Below, piece after piece: positions 19,601 through 26,780 of a stretch of DNA of 64,000 nucleotides. The stretch covers positions 1-64,000 of the forward strand of contig NZ_JFCH01000011.1 in NCBI RefSeq assembly GCF_000738175.1, read 5' to 3'. The stretch's first letter is position 1. The number at the start of each line of letters is the position of its first letter. The translations under genes were made by a program, and so were the position numbers. The DNA is from Corynebacterium jeikeium. GTDB taxonomy: Bacteria; Actinomycetota; Actinomycetes; Mycobacteriales; Mycobacteriaceae. Under the pieces are notes generated by a model. It saw nothing but the letters and a program-made list of their open reading frames with translations. It had not been told where the DNA came from and searched no databases.

Positions 19601-20023
19601 AAAAGCCCACGAGTGCACCGAACGCACAAACGTGCCGGACGCAGCGTAGTCGCCCTCACCCGCCATGCGCTGGTACAGCGCCGCGCGCACGGCCGTCGCC
19701 GCCTCCTTCGACGGCGCGAAGAACATTATTTCGGACGCCGATCCCCCCTGCAGCAGGAAGTTCCGCGCCGCGGAGATCAACAGGGACGTCTTGCCCGTGC
19801 CCGGCCCGCCGAGGATCGCATAGGGCTGCGAGTAATCCACCTGCGCCGAGCCCTCAACTAGGGCTCCGGCCAGGCCGTCGAAAACCTCCGTGGGCTGAAT
19901 TCCATCCGTGGGCTGGCCCAGCCGTACCTTCGGTTTACCGCTGGCTCCGAGGCGTTTTTCGAGATCGTGGTTGGGGTTTAGGGGTGGGTTGCTGTGAGGG
20001 TTCTTAAGGCTGCCGTGGTCCAT
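16643..20023 (-). CDS. adnA: Helicase-nuclease subunit AdnA
   Basis: Protein of 1126 residues. Walker A is GGPGTGKTS (about residue 72), motif II LLVDDAHNLDP, and the helicase C-terminal part EEERRLFLLALSRATD. The C-terminal nuclease has GRADLLV, IDFKTSK and QLSAYQ. A Cys set around it (STCALRTF before the nuclease, then CRYCAFKAIC at the very end) is the pattern of an AddB-type 4Fe-4S cluster that locks the nuclease fold. Start chosen at MDHGSLKNP because the open frame before it runs into the next gene's region without a ribosome binding site. First gene of the adnA-adnB-channel-uvrD2 series. Confidence 0.88.
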   Translation of the reverse strand: MDHGSLKNPHSNPPLNPNHDLEKRLGASGKPKVRLGQPTDGIQPTEVFDGLAGALVEGSAQVDYSQPYAILGGPGTGKTSLLISAARNFLLQGGSASEIMFFAPSKEAATAVRAALYQRMAGEGDYAASGTFVRSVHSWAFAFYRSVQTLRGQKQPRLITGAEHDMQIREILRGTEEDGNRYWPANVVPALSYAGFAQQLRDLLLRATERGLSAQQLQQLGVEHNRPMWEAAGRFQEEYQQVQRLSRSESLNASELLHATLAAFEKPEGEQLVERQREKVKLLLVDDAHNLDPASARLIESFMVPGTRTLIAGDPDQCVFHFRGADEAFLDSYSQDPDHRVVLSASYRLTPPAAQSVNALRRHLGAQPSRVELRSAGTSDSAISSARADGSSAGVDSVQVTITPTETAERLKIVDVVRRAHIEQQVAWDDIAVIVRGTGSIARVRRTLMAYGVPVKVDPTSVVLAEQPLVRMLLLAAEASYRNLTVAEMHSVLEGSVGGADPVMVRRVHRAVALAIRSAQVAGQTLRAHEDGRPFQAADYVTELLNHPDDPDNQWILGHCGPREQEVIQRVSTVLEAGRQAWKNRQGTEMVLWKIWQATKLDMHLRAQALKGGSLGAQADADLDAVMSLFDILGDFAERNPHAETQSFVENLRAQKVPTGGRDQRGVRAGAVEILPAHAAAGRQWKVVAIAGVQEGEWPTGPTVGGLFGQLELVDLLDRGIDPSVPVARINDAIEEERRLFLLALSRATDSVHVTCVRNSGDEALVPSRFIAEMGVEPTELATTDEAQAAAGSKVSGSGAGALPRVLAIESLLAELRDAVTDLNRPGHERRAAARNLAKMAQAGVHGADPEDWWGMAEPSTDARVLAGDKIRLSPSKLESWSTCALRTFLDSNGGVSESTEPMRVGIFIHAIAEQIVQGMDLDEAQLAVREILPHVLDGPAWKDAHTAARWEDGVKRLHDFIASYRGQELETERTLRARVGQTADGVEVTLSGRADLLVTNPEDGLTQVIDFKTSKNAVSKKTAAESPQLSAYQFLLTLNEHPGGGGQKYRPGDALLVYPAAQTKRITERKQVQLTEEQLSGVHDQLMEIAPVTAGPIYLATPNDGCRYCAFKAICPAQDEGNQVI

Positions 20024-20096
20024 GGCTCTAAGTCTGTCATGCGCCCCGGACAGCCTCCCGACGAATACCTCTTTCGTGTTCGATTTCGTGCGGCGA

Positions 20097-20996
20097 CTAG
20101 CCTTCCCGCTTAGCCCCCCAGGCCGCCACGACGTCGGCCACGCGCGCCAGCCCCTCCCAAGATTCCGGCTGGGAGTTCGGCAGCATGGCGTGCAAGAACA
20201 GCCGGTACATCGCCGCCCGCAGCACCAGCTGCGTGAAGTCGGGCAAATGCGCCCAACGATCCAGCAGGGCATCCGGCGCGTTGCCCCAGGCCATCGTGTC
20301 CACGATCAGCAGCGCGACGCTCCAGGCCGCCGGGTGCCACGCTGGATAGAGGTCCGTGACAATGGGGTCGGCGGTGCCGTCGAAAATGGTGCATCCGGCG
20401 ATGTCCCCGTGCACCAGCTGGTCGTCCTCCACGATCGGTTCGCGCAGCTCGGCAAGGCTTGCGGCCTTCACCAGAGCGGCGGCCACATCCTCCCGCGGCA
20501 CGCTCTCGGGCGCCAGCACTGGGGTGACCCATTCCGCCGGGTCCTCGGCGAATGCGGCCTGGTCCGCCGCGGCGAAGAGGTCGTGTTCGTTCCACTTTTC
20601 CCCTGCTACAGGCGGCGCCAGGAACGTCGGCTTCTTTTCGCCGCGCAGGGCCTCATTCAGGCGCAAGGCGGCCGCCACCATCTCGTCGAAGCGTGGCGAC
20701 TGGTGGCCGGACATGAAAGTCCGCGCCCGCCAACCGGACACGCTAAAGCGCCCGTCGGAAGAGAAGATGGGCCGCGACATGGACACTCCCGCCGGGCGCA
20801 CCTTCGACATGATCTTAGCGATCCACGCCGCCCGCGCCGGCTCGTCCGTCCGGGAGATCACCGCCCGGTCGCAGCGCCACCCCTGGCTCCATTCCTGTTC
20901 CAACAGCACCGGGTGCGCCGAGGGCACCTGGAAGCTAGCCAGGATGTGTGCCGGTGGCGGGGAGTTGAAGTCGCTGTGAGAATCGTCGTTGATCAT
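20097..20996 (-). CDS. TIGR02569-family kinase-like protein
   Basis: Protein of 299 residues resembling the actinobacterial TIGR02569 family, which has a choline/aminoglycoside-kinase-like fold. The Brenner-type motif reads VHGDIAGCTIF: His and Asp are present, but the Asn expected a few residues later is Cys. The following DLYPAWHP keeps the second metal-binding Asp. It may therefore be a weak or non-catalytic kinase-like protein. It lies between adnA and the DUF3152 gene on the same strand. Substrate unknown. Confidence 0.72.
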   Translation of the reverse strand: MINDDSHSDFNSPPPAHILASFQVPSAHPVLLEQEWSQGWRCDRAVISRTDEPARAAWIAKIMSKVRPAGVSMSRPIFSSDGRFSVSGWRARTFMSGHQSPRFDEMVAAALRLNEALRGEKKPTFLAPPVAGEKWNEHDLFAAADQAAFAEDPAEWVTPVLAPESVPREDVAAALVKAASLAELREPIVEDDQLVHGDIAGCTIFDGTADPIVTDLYPAWHPAAWSVALLIVDTMAWGNAPDALLDRWAHLPDFTQLVLRAAMYRLFLHAMLPNSQPESWEGLARVADVVAAWGAKREG

Positions 20997-21004
20997 GTGC
21001 TCGC

Positions 21005-21949
21005 TTATTTACTGTTCTTGTACCCAAACGGGAACACCCACGGGTTTGCCTTGCAGGTGTTCGAATTGCCCTTGAATGCCTTGTCTGGGTTGATTTTATA
21101 GATCTCGGCGTTGTTCAGGCTGATGGTTTGTTGCATCATAATCGGCGCCAGCGCGCCATCCTTGGAACACGGCACGTGTGCTTTGTGCCCGATGCCGTGA
21201 CCGACCTCATGATTAATCATGTACTGCCGATACGCGCCCAGATCCCCCTCGAACGTTATGGCTCCGCGCACCCAGCGCGCCTCGTTGAGCACCACGCGTC
21301 CCTCGCCCGGGAAGTTGCAGCTGGTCTCAATGCCATAGCTATCACCACAGGTCGCGGCGGTGGTCTCCGGCGAGGTCAACTGAATCCGCATATCCGGCTT
21401 CTTCCCCTTCGGCAGCTTCTTCTCGTCCACGTGCTGGAAGGAATACTGCGGATCGCCCACCCACGACTTCGGGTTGGCCAGAGTGGCGTCCACCATCGCG
21501 GCAAAAGCATCGTCACCGCCGTAAGCGGAGGACTTCAGCGTCGTCTCAACCTCCACCACGTAGGTGAATTTCTTCTTCCCCTTGCCGAAGGTTTTGCCGG
21601 GCTCGCCGGCGGTGCGGAATTTGCCGCTGCCCTTCTTCGTGTACTTGCCGCCCGGGGGCAGGGAACCGAACTTCAGCCCCTCGTAATCGCCGTGTTCGGC
21701 GCCGGCCGTGCCGCCGTCGTCGCTGGTCGTAACCGCGACCTCACCGGTGGCCTGTGTGTCTTCTTCGTCGCCCAAGCCATGCAAGATGCTGTACATAACC
21801 AGGAGGGTAACCAGCACAAACGCGACAGTAATTAGTATTACGCTGCGGAAGCTAAACCGCCCATTCTGGGACTGCGCGCCCGGTTCTTCCGGTGCAGACT
21901 TCCGCGCCGGCGGGATGGGGTGGCGCTCCACGTTACTGCCGCTACTCAT
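21005..21949 (-). CDS. DUF3152 membrane-anchored metalloprotease-like protein
   Basis: Protein of 314 residues, Rv3207c-like. Residues about 38-58 form one membrane segment after a polar N-terminus. The outer domain (about 120-310) contains NHEVGHGIGHKAHVPC, a zinc HExxH motif followed by further His residues, and several conserved Cys (CGDSYGIETSC) that may form disulfides outside the cell. It is probably a secreted-side protease; no substrate is known. The stop is 8 bp from the next leftward gene, and the start is 19 bp from the DUF3107 gene's stop. Confidence 0.85.
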   Translation of the reverse strand: MSSGSNVERHPIPPARKSAPEEPGAQSQNGRFSFRSVILITVAFVLVTLLVMYSILHGLGDEEDTQATGEVAVTTSDDGGTAGAEHGDYEGLKFGSLPPGGKYTKKGSGKFRTAGEPGKTFGKGKKKFTYVVEVETTLKSSAYGGDDAFAAMVDATLANPKSWVGDPQYSFQHVDEKKLPKGKKPDMRIQLTSPETTAATCGDSYGIETSCNFPGEGRVVLNEARWVRGAITFEGDLGAYRQYMINHEVGHGIGHKAHVPCSKDGALAPIMMQQTISLNNAEIYKINPDKAFKGNSNTCKANPWVFPFGYKNSK

Positions 21950-21968
21950 ACAGCTAGTCGCAGCCTCC

Positions 21969-22232
21969 CTAGCTTACGAAGCCGACGGAGTTCTTGGACT
22001 CTGCCCCGACCTCTACGTAAGCGATCTGTCCGCGCACCAGCACGTAGCGTGCTCCCTTGGCGCCTTCAATGGTCAGCGTCTCATTCTCGCCAGAACGCAG
22101 GAAGTTCTCGATCTCTGCCACGTACTCGTCCTGGGACTTGGCCTGCTCACTCTTGGTGTCGATGGTGATAGCCAGCTCGCGGGCGTTGTGTACGAATCCG
22201 ACCTTGATCTGCATGGGAAACCCTTCCTTCAT
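21969..22232 (-). CDS. DUF3107 family small protein
   Basis: Protein of 87 residues matching the DUF3107 family (Rv3208A, TB9.4). It begins MQIKVGFVHNARELAI and ends on a hydrophobic strand (YVLVRGQIAYVEVG). Cytoplasmic, with no catalytic motif; function unknown. A clear site (AAGGAAGGG on the minus strand) lies before the ATG. Divergent from the helicase gene, with an 80-bp shared upstream region. Confidence 0.85.
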   Translation of the reverse strand: MKEGFPMQIKVGFVHNARELAITIDTKSEQAKSQDEYVAEIENFLRSGENETLTIEGAKGARYVLVRGQIAYVEVGAESKNSVGFVS

Positions 22233-22312
22233 GTTCGTTCTATACTCACGTGCAGTATTGTGACCATCATAGCTATCGGGTCGAGCAAGGAAGGCAGGTG
22301 CTGCAGGTGCCG

Positions 22313-23662
22313 ATGTCCTCTGGGGCTTCTAAGAGCTCTGCCTCCCGCCCGTCGTTCAACTCGCTCGGCGTGGCCGTGGAAATCACGGACGCCCTAGCCA
22401 CCGCCAACATTACGCACGCCTTCGCCATCCAGGAATACACTCTGCCCATCGCACTGAAGGGCTCCGACGTTATCGGCCAGGCGCGCACGGGTATGGGCAA
22501 GACTTTGGGTTTCGGCATTCCTGTTCTCGATCGGGTTTTTGATGACGCCACCGTCACCGCCCCCGACGGCACTCCGCGCGCCTTGATCGTGGTGCCTACC
22601 CGAGAGTTGTGCCTGCAGGTCACCGACGACCTGACCTTGGCCGCCCGCAACTTGCGTGTGCCGGTGGGGACCGAGGGGGCGTCCCAAAGAAAGAAGAGCA
22701 AGACCCGTGCCCTGCAGGTACAGGCGGTGTACGGCGGCGTGGGGTTCGACGCGCAGAAGACGGCACTGGCGCGCGGCGTGGACGTGGTCGTCGGTACTCC
22801 GGGACGGCTACTGGACCTAGCGCAGCAGGGGTATTTGCAGCTGCGGACGGTCGAGATCGTCGTGCTGGACGAGGCGGACGAGATGCTGGATCAGGGGTTC
22901 CTGGACGATGTGCGCGACATCATCACGCAGACCAGCCCACAGCGGCAGACGATGCTGTTCTCCGCCACCATGCCAGGCCCGATTGCAGCGCTGACTAGGA
23001 CATTCATGCGGCACCCGGTGCTGATCCAGGCCGACAGTGCGGCGACTGAGGCAACCCACGAATCGACGAAGCAGGTGGCGTTCCAGTCCCACAAGCTCGA
23101 TAGGCTCTCTACACTCGCCCGAATTCTGCAATCCCCCGGGAGGGGCCGCAGCATCGTTTTCGCCCGCACGAAGCGGCAGGCGGCGGGCGTGGCAGAGGAG
23201 CTAGCCAAGCTGGGCTTCCGCGTGGGCGCAGTGCATGGGGACATGCGACAAAAAGACCGCGAAGAATCCCTCGACGAGTTCCGCCGCAACAAGGTGGACG
23301 TGATGGTAGCTACCGACGTGGCGGCGCGCGGCATCGACATCGAAGACGTCACGCACGTGATCAACTACCAGGTGCCGGACGACGAGCGCACCTATGTTCA
23401 CCGCATCGGTCGCACGGGGCGCGCGGGCAACACGGGCACGGCAGTGAGCCTCATCGGCTGGGACGAAGTCGCGCGGTGGAACGCCATCAGCGAGGCCCTG
23501 GGGCTGGACATGCAGGACCCACCGCAGTGGTTCTCCTCCAGCGCAGAGTTCCTGGCGGAGTTCGACCTTCCCGAGAATGTTGACGACCGAGTGGGGGCGC
23601 CGCGCGGCGTGAAAGGCGCAGCACTGAAGGTGAAGAAGTCCCGCAGGGGGCCGCGCCCATGA
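22313..23662 (+). CDS. rhlE: DEAD-box RNA helicase, RhlE type
   Basis: Protein of 449 residues. Motifs in order: Q motif region ITHAFAIQEYTLP, Walker A ARTGMGKT, PTREL, GTPGR, DEAD (VLDEADEML), SAT (FSATMPGP), then in the second domain IVFARTKRQ, ATDVAARGIDI and HRIGRTGR. It unwinds RNA in ribosome assembly or decay. The C-terminus is short and basic. Start at 22313 (MSSGASKS) is preferred; an in-frame extension to 22250 lacks a ribosome site. Corresponds to Rv3211. The stop overlaps the next start as ATGA. Confidence 0.9.
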   Translation: MSSGASKSSASRPSFNSLGVAVEITDALATANITHAFAIQEYTLPIALKGSDVIGQARTGMGKTLGFGIPVLDRVFDDATVTAPDGTPRALIVVPTRELCLQVTDDLTLAARNLRVPVGTEGASQRKKSKTRALQVQAVYGGVGFDAQKTALARGVDVVVGTPGRLLDLAQQGYLQLRTVEIVVLDEADEMLDQGFLDDVRDIITQTSPQRQTMLFSATMPGPIAALTRTFMRHPVLIQADSAATEATHESTKQVAFQSHKLDRLSTLARILQSPGRGRSIVFARTKRQAAGVAEELAKLGFRVGAVHGDMRQKDREESLDEFRRNKVDVMVATDVAARGIDIEDVTHVINYQVPDDERTYVHRIGRTGRAGNTGTAVSLIGWDEVARWNAISEALGLDMQDPPQWFSSSAEFLAEFDLPENVDDRVGAPRGVKGAALKVKKSRRGPRP

Positions 23663-24957
23663 GCCGTCGCATCCCGTCCCCCGAGCGCGCCCGCCGCAGC
23701 GACCACATCGTCGCCGCCGCGTTGGCCTGCGGGCTGCTTGCCCTCGGCGGGATCACGTGGCTGGGTTCCGATGCTCACGAGGTAGACCACCGGGTCGCCG
23801 ATCACCCGATCGAGGCCGAGGACAAAACCCTCGACTCTTCCGACTCCGCCAAGGGCGACCGGCAGATTCCAGAGCATCTGCGCGAGCTGTGGGATGCGAG
23901 GACAGACTCCGCCGACCTGGTGGTGGATCAAGGCGGAGTGGTTTTGACCTCCGGCAACAAGGCCACCATGGTGCGAGGCGACGACGGTACGGAGGTCTGG
24001 CACTACAAGGCGCCGCACGACCTGTGCGCAGTGGCGACGAACTGGGGGAAAACGAACCTCTTCCTGCAGGGTCCCAAGGGGTGCGGGCAAGTAGTGGCAC
24101 TGGATAGCGGCACCGGCGAATATCGCCACACACGCGACATGCTGGCCGCCGACCACGTGGAGTTGTTCCAGAGCCGGGACAACATCGGGATGCTTTCCCC
24201 CACTCGCACGGAGCTGCTGCGCTCGGACGCTGTGCGGCGAGTGGAGGTTGGCGACAAGCTGACGGCAGTCAAGCCGAACAAGCAGCCCTATACCGAGTGC
24301 ACCTTTACCTCCGCCCTGACGCGCAGGGATCTGCTAGTTACGGCGCAGACGTGCCCCAATAGCGAAAAGAAGCTGATCCGGCTGCTCAAGACGAACCCGG
24401 AGGACTCGGATGCCCCGGAGAAGTACCACGAGTACGAGGTCCCTGCGGACAGCGAGCTGGTGGGCGTGGGGCTAGACCGGGCGGTGATCTACGCCCCCGG
24501 CAACGGCACCCGCGCGAAGGACGAGAACGATAACGAAGGTTCGCGCTTCCAGGTGCTGGATAAGGAAGGCGACTTTCAGCAGTTCCCCGCCGACCCCGCC
24601 CCGCTACTGGATCCACAGCAGCGGAATGGCCCGCTGTTCCGCGCCCAGACGGCGGACTCGGCGCACCTGATGAGCTGGTTTGATGGCTCCCGGGTGGTGA
24701 CCTTCATCCCATCGACCATGGAGCCTGCGTTCCAAGTTAATGGCGCAATCGGGCCTGCAACTCCAATGGGTGGGCGGCTGCTAGTTCCCACTGCTAAGGG
24801 GATCGCAGTAGTGGACTGGGATAACGGCAAAGTTCTGCGCACCATCCCGGTGGACCGCAACGGCTACACCGGACAGGTGACGCTCAAGCTGGCGGGTGAG
24901 GTGCTGGTGGAAAAGCGCGGCGAGTCCGTCGTAGCGCTGGGAAATGCTATCCCATAA
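23659..24957 (+). CDS. Membrane-anchored PQQ-like beta-propeller protein (Rv3212-like)
   Basis: Protein of 432 residues. One N-terminal hydrophobic segment (about residues 18-36, AAALACGLLALGGITWLG) anchors a large outer domain made of repeated strand units such as DLVVDQGGVVLTSGNKATMVRGDDGTEVW-type blocks, suggesting a PQQ-like propeller. Three Cys (LCAV, GCGQ, ECTF) could form disulfides. Function unknown. Its start overlaps the helicase stop by four bases, so the two are cotranslated, which is odd for an RNA helicase and a surface protein. Confidence 0.78.
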   Translation: MSRRIPSPERARRSDHIVAAALACGLLALGGITWLGSDAHEVDHRVADHPIEAEDKTLDSSDSAKGDRQIPEHLRELWDARTDSADLVVDQGGVVLTSGNKATMVRGDDGTEVWHYKAPHDLCAVATNWGKTNLFLQGPKGCGQVVALDSGTGEYRHTRDMLAADHVELFQSRDNIGMLSPTRTELLRSDAVRRVEVGDKLTAVKPNKQPYTECTFTSALTRRDLLVTAQTCPNSEKKLIRLLKTNPEDSDAPEKYHEYEVPADSELVGVGLDRAVIYAPGNGTRAKDENDNEGSRFQVLDKEGDFQQFPADPAPLLDPQQRNGPLFRAQTADSAHLMSWFDGSRVVTFIPSTMEPAFQVNGAIGPATPMGGRLLVPTAKGIAVVDWDNGKVLRTIPVDRNGYTGQVTLKLAGEVLVEKRGESVVALGNAIP

Positions 24958-24989
24958 CCGCTTTCCCCTGGCATACCAAATTAAAATCT

Positions 24990-25005
24990 TGTGACGTTCA
25001 TCACA
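24990..25005. promoter_or_regulatory. Perfect Crp/GlxR-type operator
   Basis: TGTGACGTTCATCACA matches the TGTGA-N6-TCACA consensus in all ten fixed positions. In corynebacteria the cAMP-responsive regulator GlxR binds such sites; in M. tuberculosis whiB1 is controlled by the Crp-type regulator Rv3676. It lies about 318 bp before whiB1. Confidence 0.85.
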
Positions 25006-25187
25006 TTTTAAGAAAAACCTCTAGCCAAAGCGCGAATAACGTGCAACAATCTTCCAAGTAACCGATAAGAGACCAAAAGGTTAACAACAAACCAACAAGG
25101 TCTTAATCGCAAGGCGAGAAGCCGCCGCGACCCCCTCTACACACAGGTCTGCACGCCACTTCGCCACCACCACTTTTGCCTGAATTT

Positions 25188-25206
25188 ACCTAGAGATTCT
25201 CTAGGT
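25188..25206. promoter_or_regulatory. 19-bp palindrome, candidate operator
   Basis: Arms ACCTAGAG and CTCTAGGT flank ATT. The match is perfect over eight bases. It lies in AT-rich sequence 117 bp before whiB1 and has no U-tract, so it is more likely a repressor or activator site than a terminator. The regulator is unknown. Confidence 0.6.
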
Positions 25207-25279
25207 CAATTCGTCGAGCCCAACTTCGATCACCGGCCAAAGTGCCCACACCGACTGCAAAGAACCAAAACGACGCACC

Positions 25280-25300
25280 TTCGGACATCCTTTGTCCGAA
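25280..25300 (+). promoter_or_regulatory. Leader hairpin before whiB1
   Basis: Perfect 8-bp inverted repeat (TTCGGACA/TGTCCGAA) with a 5-base loop, ending 22 bp before the ATG and followed by an A-run and the AAGGGA ribosome site. It could act as an mRNA stem affecting stability or translation, or as an operator. Confidence 0.6.
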
Positions 25301-25322
25301 AAAATAGAAGGGAAATACAATA

Positions 25323-25589
25323 ATGGATTGGCGCCACAAAGCCGTTTGCCGTGAAGAAGACCCCGAGCTGTTCTTCCCCGTAGGAAACTCCGGCCCTGCC
25401 CTGGCTCAGATCGCCAAGGCCAAGCTGGTCTGCAACCGCTGCCCCGTCGCTTCCCAGTGCCTGAACTGGGCTATCGAGTCCGGCCAGGATGCCGGCGTGT
25501 GGGGCGGCATGGCCGAGGACGAGCGCCGCGCACTGAAGCGCCGCACCAACCGCGGTCGCACCCGCACCCGCAAGCGCATCACTGTTTAA
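25323..25589 (+). CDS. whiB1: WhiB-family iron-sulfur regulator (WhiB1/WhcE type)
   Basis: Protein of 88 residues. Four cluster-binding Cys at 9, 37, 40 and 46 (CNRCPVASQC), then the GVWGG turn at 58-62 and a basic DNA-binding tail (KRRTNRGRTRTRKR). WhiB1-type proteins hold an NO-sensitive 4Fe-4S cluster and bind the housekeeping sigma factor. In C. glutamicum the gene in this position near sigH is whcE, linked to heat and oxidative stress. The very long, dyad-rich upstream region suggests tight control. Confidence 0.93.
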   Translation: MDWRHKAVCREEDPELFFPVGNSGPALAQIAKAKLVCNRCPVASQCLNWAIESGQDAGVWGGMAEDERRALKRRTNRGRTRTRKRITV

Positions 25590-25602
25590 ACCCCAACCTT
25601 TT

Positions 25603-25645
25603 GTTCAGCTATTTTGTCCAGCTTCGCACCCCCGCTAAGCTGAAC
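25603..25645. repeat. Inverted repeat between whiB1 and the bL37 gene
   Basis: GTTCAGCT (25603-25610) pairs with AGCTGAAC (25638-25645), leaving a 27-base loop. It may be a weak processing or attenuating structure between the stress-regulator gene and the ribosomal-protein gene. No U-tract follows. Confidence 0.45.
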
Positions 25646-25684
25646 AGGTTGAAACTGTCCCCTTAAACACCAAGGAGCTGCACA

Positions 25685-25759
25685 ATGAGCAAGCGTGGCC
25701 GCAAGCGCAAGGATCGTCGCAAGAAGAAGGCTAACCACGGCAAGCGTCCAAACTCTTAA
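25685..25759 (+). CDS. Ribosomal protein bL37 (24 residues)
   Basis: The tiny frame encodes MSKRGRKRKDRRKKKANHGK followed by RPNS. It is almost entirely basic and matches the actinobacterial 50S protein bL37, which has the AURKAIP1/COX24-type KANHGKRPN ending and binds the large subunit rRNA. A strong site (AAGGAG) lies about nine bases before the ATG, and a strong terminator follows the stop, so it is a real short gene of the kind gene finders often miss. It lies 95 bp after whiB1. Confidence 0.92.
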   Translation: MSKRGRKRKDRRKKKANHGKRPNS

Positions 25760-25771
25760 GCCGTAACTCAA

Positions 25772-25818
25772 AAAAGGCCGACAGGCGCACCGCGTACAAC
25801 GGTGCCCGCCGGCCTTTT
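25772..25818. terminator. Bidirectional terminator between the bL37 gene and rshA
   Basis: Long GC-rich stem: AAAAGGCCG...GGCGCACCG pairs with CGGTGCC...GGCCTTTT. An A-run on the left and T-run on the right let it stop transcription from both the bL37 side and the sigH-rshA side. Confidence 0.88.
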
Positions 25819-25843
25819 GCTTTGCTCGCTACTCCCCTGCGAG

Positions 25844-26107
25844 CTACTCCTCCACCCGGTAGCTAATCACCCGCAACTGCGTGCAGATCCGCGCCCGCAG
25901 CTCCACAGGAGCGGGCTGGCTGCAGCAGCTCCGCAGGAGGTCCCGCACCTGCTGCTCGAGCCCCAACTGCTGCAGGCACTCCGGGCAAGCGTCGGCGTGG
26001 GCTTGCAAACGGTCGCGGCTCTCCCAGTCGGCGTCACCATCAGCAACCTCGTACAGGGCATCCAGCAGGTCGTCACAGTCCGTCTTTCGCGAATTGTCTT
26101 TGCACAT
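25844..26107 (-). CDS. rshA: Anti-sigma factor RshA (zinc-binding, redox-sensitive)
   Basis: Protein of 87 residues of the ZAS (RsrA/RshA) family. The signature H37-ADA-C41-PE-C44 is present, with Cys11 as a further ligand. It holds SigH inactive; oxidation of the Cys pair releases it. A second Cys pair (SCCSQ, about 60-61) lies near the C-terminus. The start lies six bases after the sigH stop, as expected for a translationally linked sigma/anti-sigma pair. Confidence 0.93.
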   Translation of the reverse strand: MCKDNSRKTDCDDLLDALYEVADGDADWESRDRLQAHADACPECLQQLGLEQQVRDLLRSCCSQPAPVELRARICTQLRVISYRVEE

Positions 26108-26113
26108 GTGCTC

Positions 26114-26728
26114 TTATCCCTTCGCTTCCGTCAGCTTGTTATGCGCCGTCTCCGTCACGATCCCGTGCTCCGCGGCTACGTCCTTCAGCTTGCTGCGCAG
26201 CTGCTTGCGCCCGCGGTGCAACCGCGACATCACGGTCCCGATGGGAGTGTCCATGATTTCGGCGATCTCCTTGTAGGCCAGCCCTTCCACGTCCGCGTAG
26301 TACACGACCATGCGGTAGTCCTCGCCCAGGCTCATTAGGGCATCCTGGATGCGCTTATCCGGGATGTTCCTCAGCGCCTCCACCTCGGCAGATTGCAGCC
26401 CCACGGAGTCGTGCTTCGCCGTCTCGGCCAGCTGCCAATCGGTCATCTCGTCAGCGCTGGACTCCATCGGGCGGCGCTGCGCCTTGCGGTAGCTGTTGAT
26501 GTACGTGTTCGTCAGGATTCGGTACATCCACGCCTTCAGGTTTGTTCCTTCCTTGAAGGAACCAAACGCCTGGTAGGCCTTCATGTACGCATCCTGCACC
26601 AGATCCTGCGCGTCGGCCGGGTTGCGCGTCATCCGCAACGCCGCACCGTAGAGCTGATCCAGCAGGGGCAGCGCGTCTGCTTCGAATCTTTGCAGCAGCT
26701 CGTCTGCAGTGTCATCGCTGCGTTTCAT
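26114..26728 (-). CDS. sigH: ECF sigma factor SigH
   Basis: Protein of 204 residues with sigma region 2 ([20 protein letters not shown], then [19 protein letters not shown]) and region 4 ([41 protein letters not shown]). It directs RNA polymerase to thiol-stress and heat-stress promoters. The start MKRSDD is chosen because AGGTGAG lies just upstream; an in-frame ATG 15 bases earlier lacks a site. A promoter matching SigH's own consensus lies just upstream, so the gene is probably self-activated. Confidence 0.93.
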   Translation of the reverse strand: MKRSDDTADELLQRFEADALPLLDQLYGAALRMTRNPADAQDLVQDAYMKAYQAFGSFKEGTNLKAWMYRILTNTYINSYRKAQRRPMESSADEMTDWQLAETAKHDSVGLQSAEVEALRNIPDKRIQDALMSLGEDYRMVVYYADVEGLAYKEIAEIMDTPIGTVMSRLHRGRKQLRSKLKDVAAEHGIVTETAHNKLTEAKG

Positions 26729-26750
26729 TCGCTCACCTCTCACCTTTCTT

Positions 26751-26780
26751 CCAACGCAATTCTATCGCCGGTTCATTCCC
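26751..26780 (-). promoter_or_regulatory. Candidate SigH-type promoter before sigH
   Basis: On the minus strand GGGAAT, 20 bases, then GTTGG fits the SigH pattern GGAA(T/C)-N(17-20)-GTT. It overlaps the 3' end of the SRAP gene (stop at 26762) and lies about 23 bp before the sigH start. Confidence 0.6.

Larger units (their letters stand above)
24958..25322 (+). other. Long intergenic leader of whiB1
   Basis: 365 bp without a gene, more AT-rich than its flanks. It holds a Crp/GlxR-type site near the upstream end, a 19-bp palindrome about 120 bp before whiB1, and a leader hairpin just before the start codon; each is listed separately. No open frame with a ribosome site is seen. A small RNA could be encoded here, but nothing proves it. 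Confidence 0.6.
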
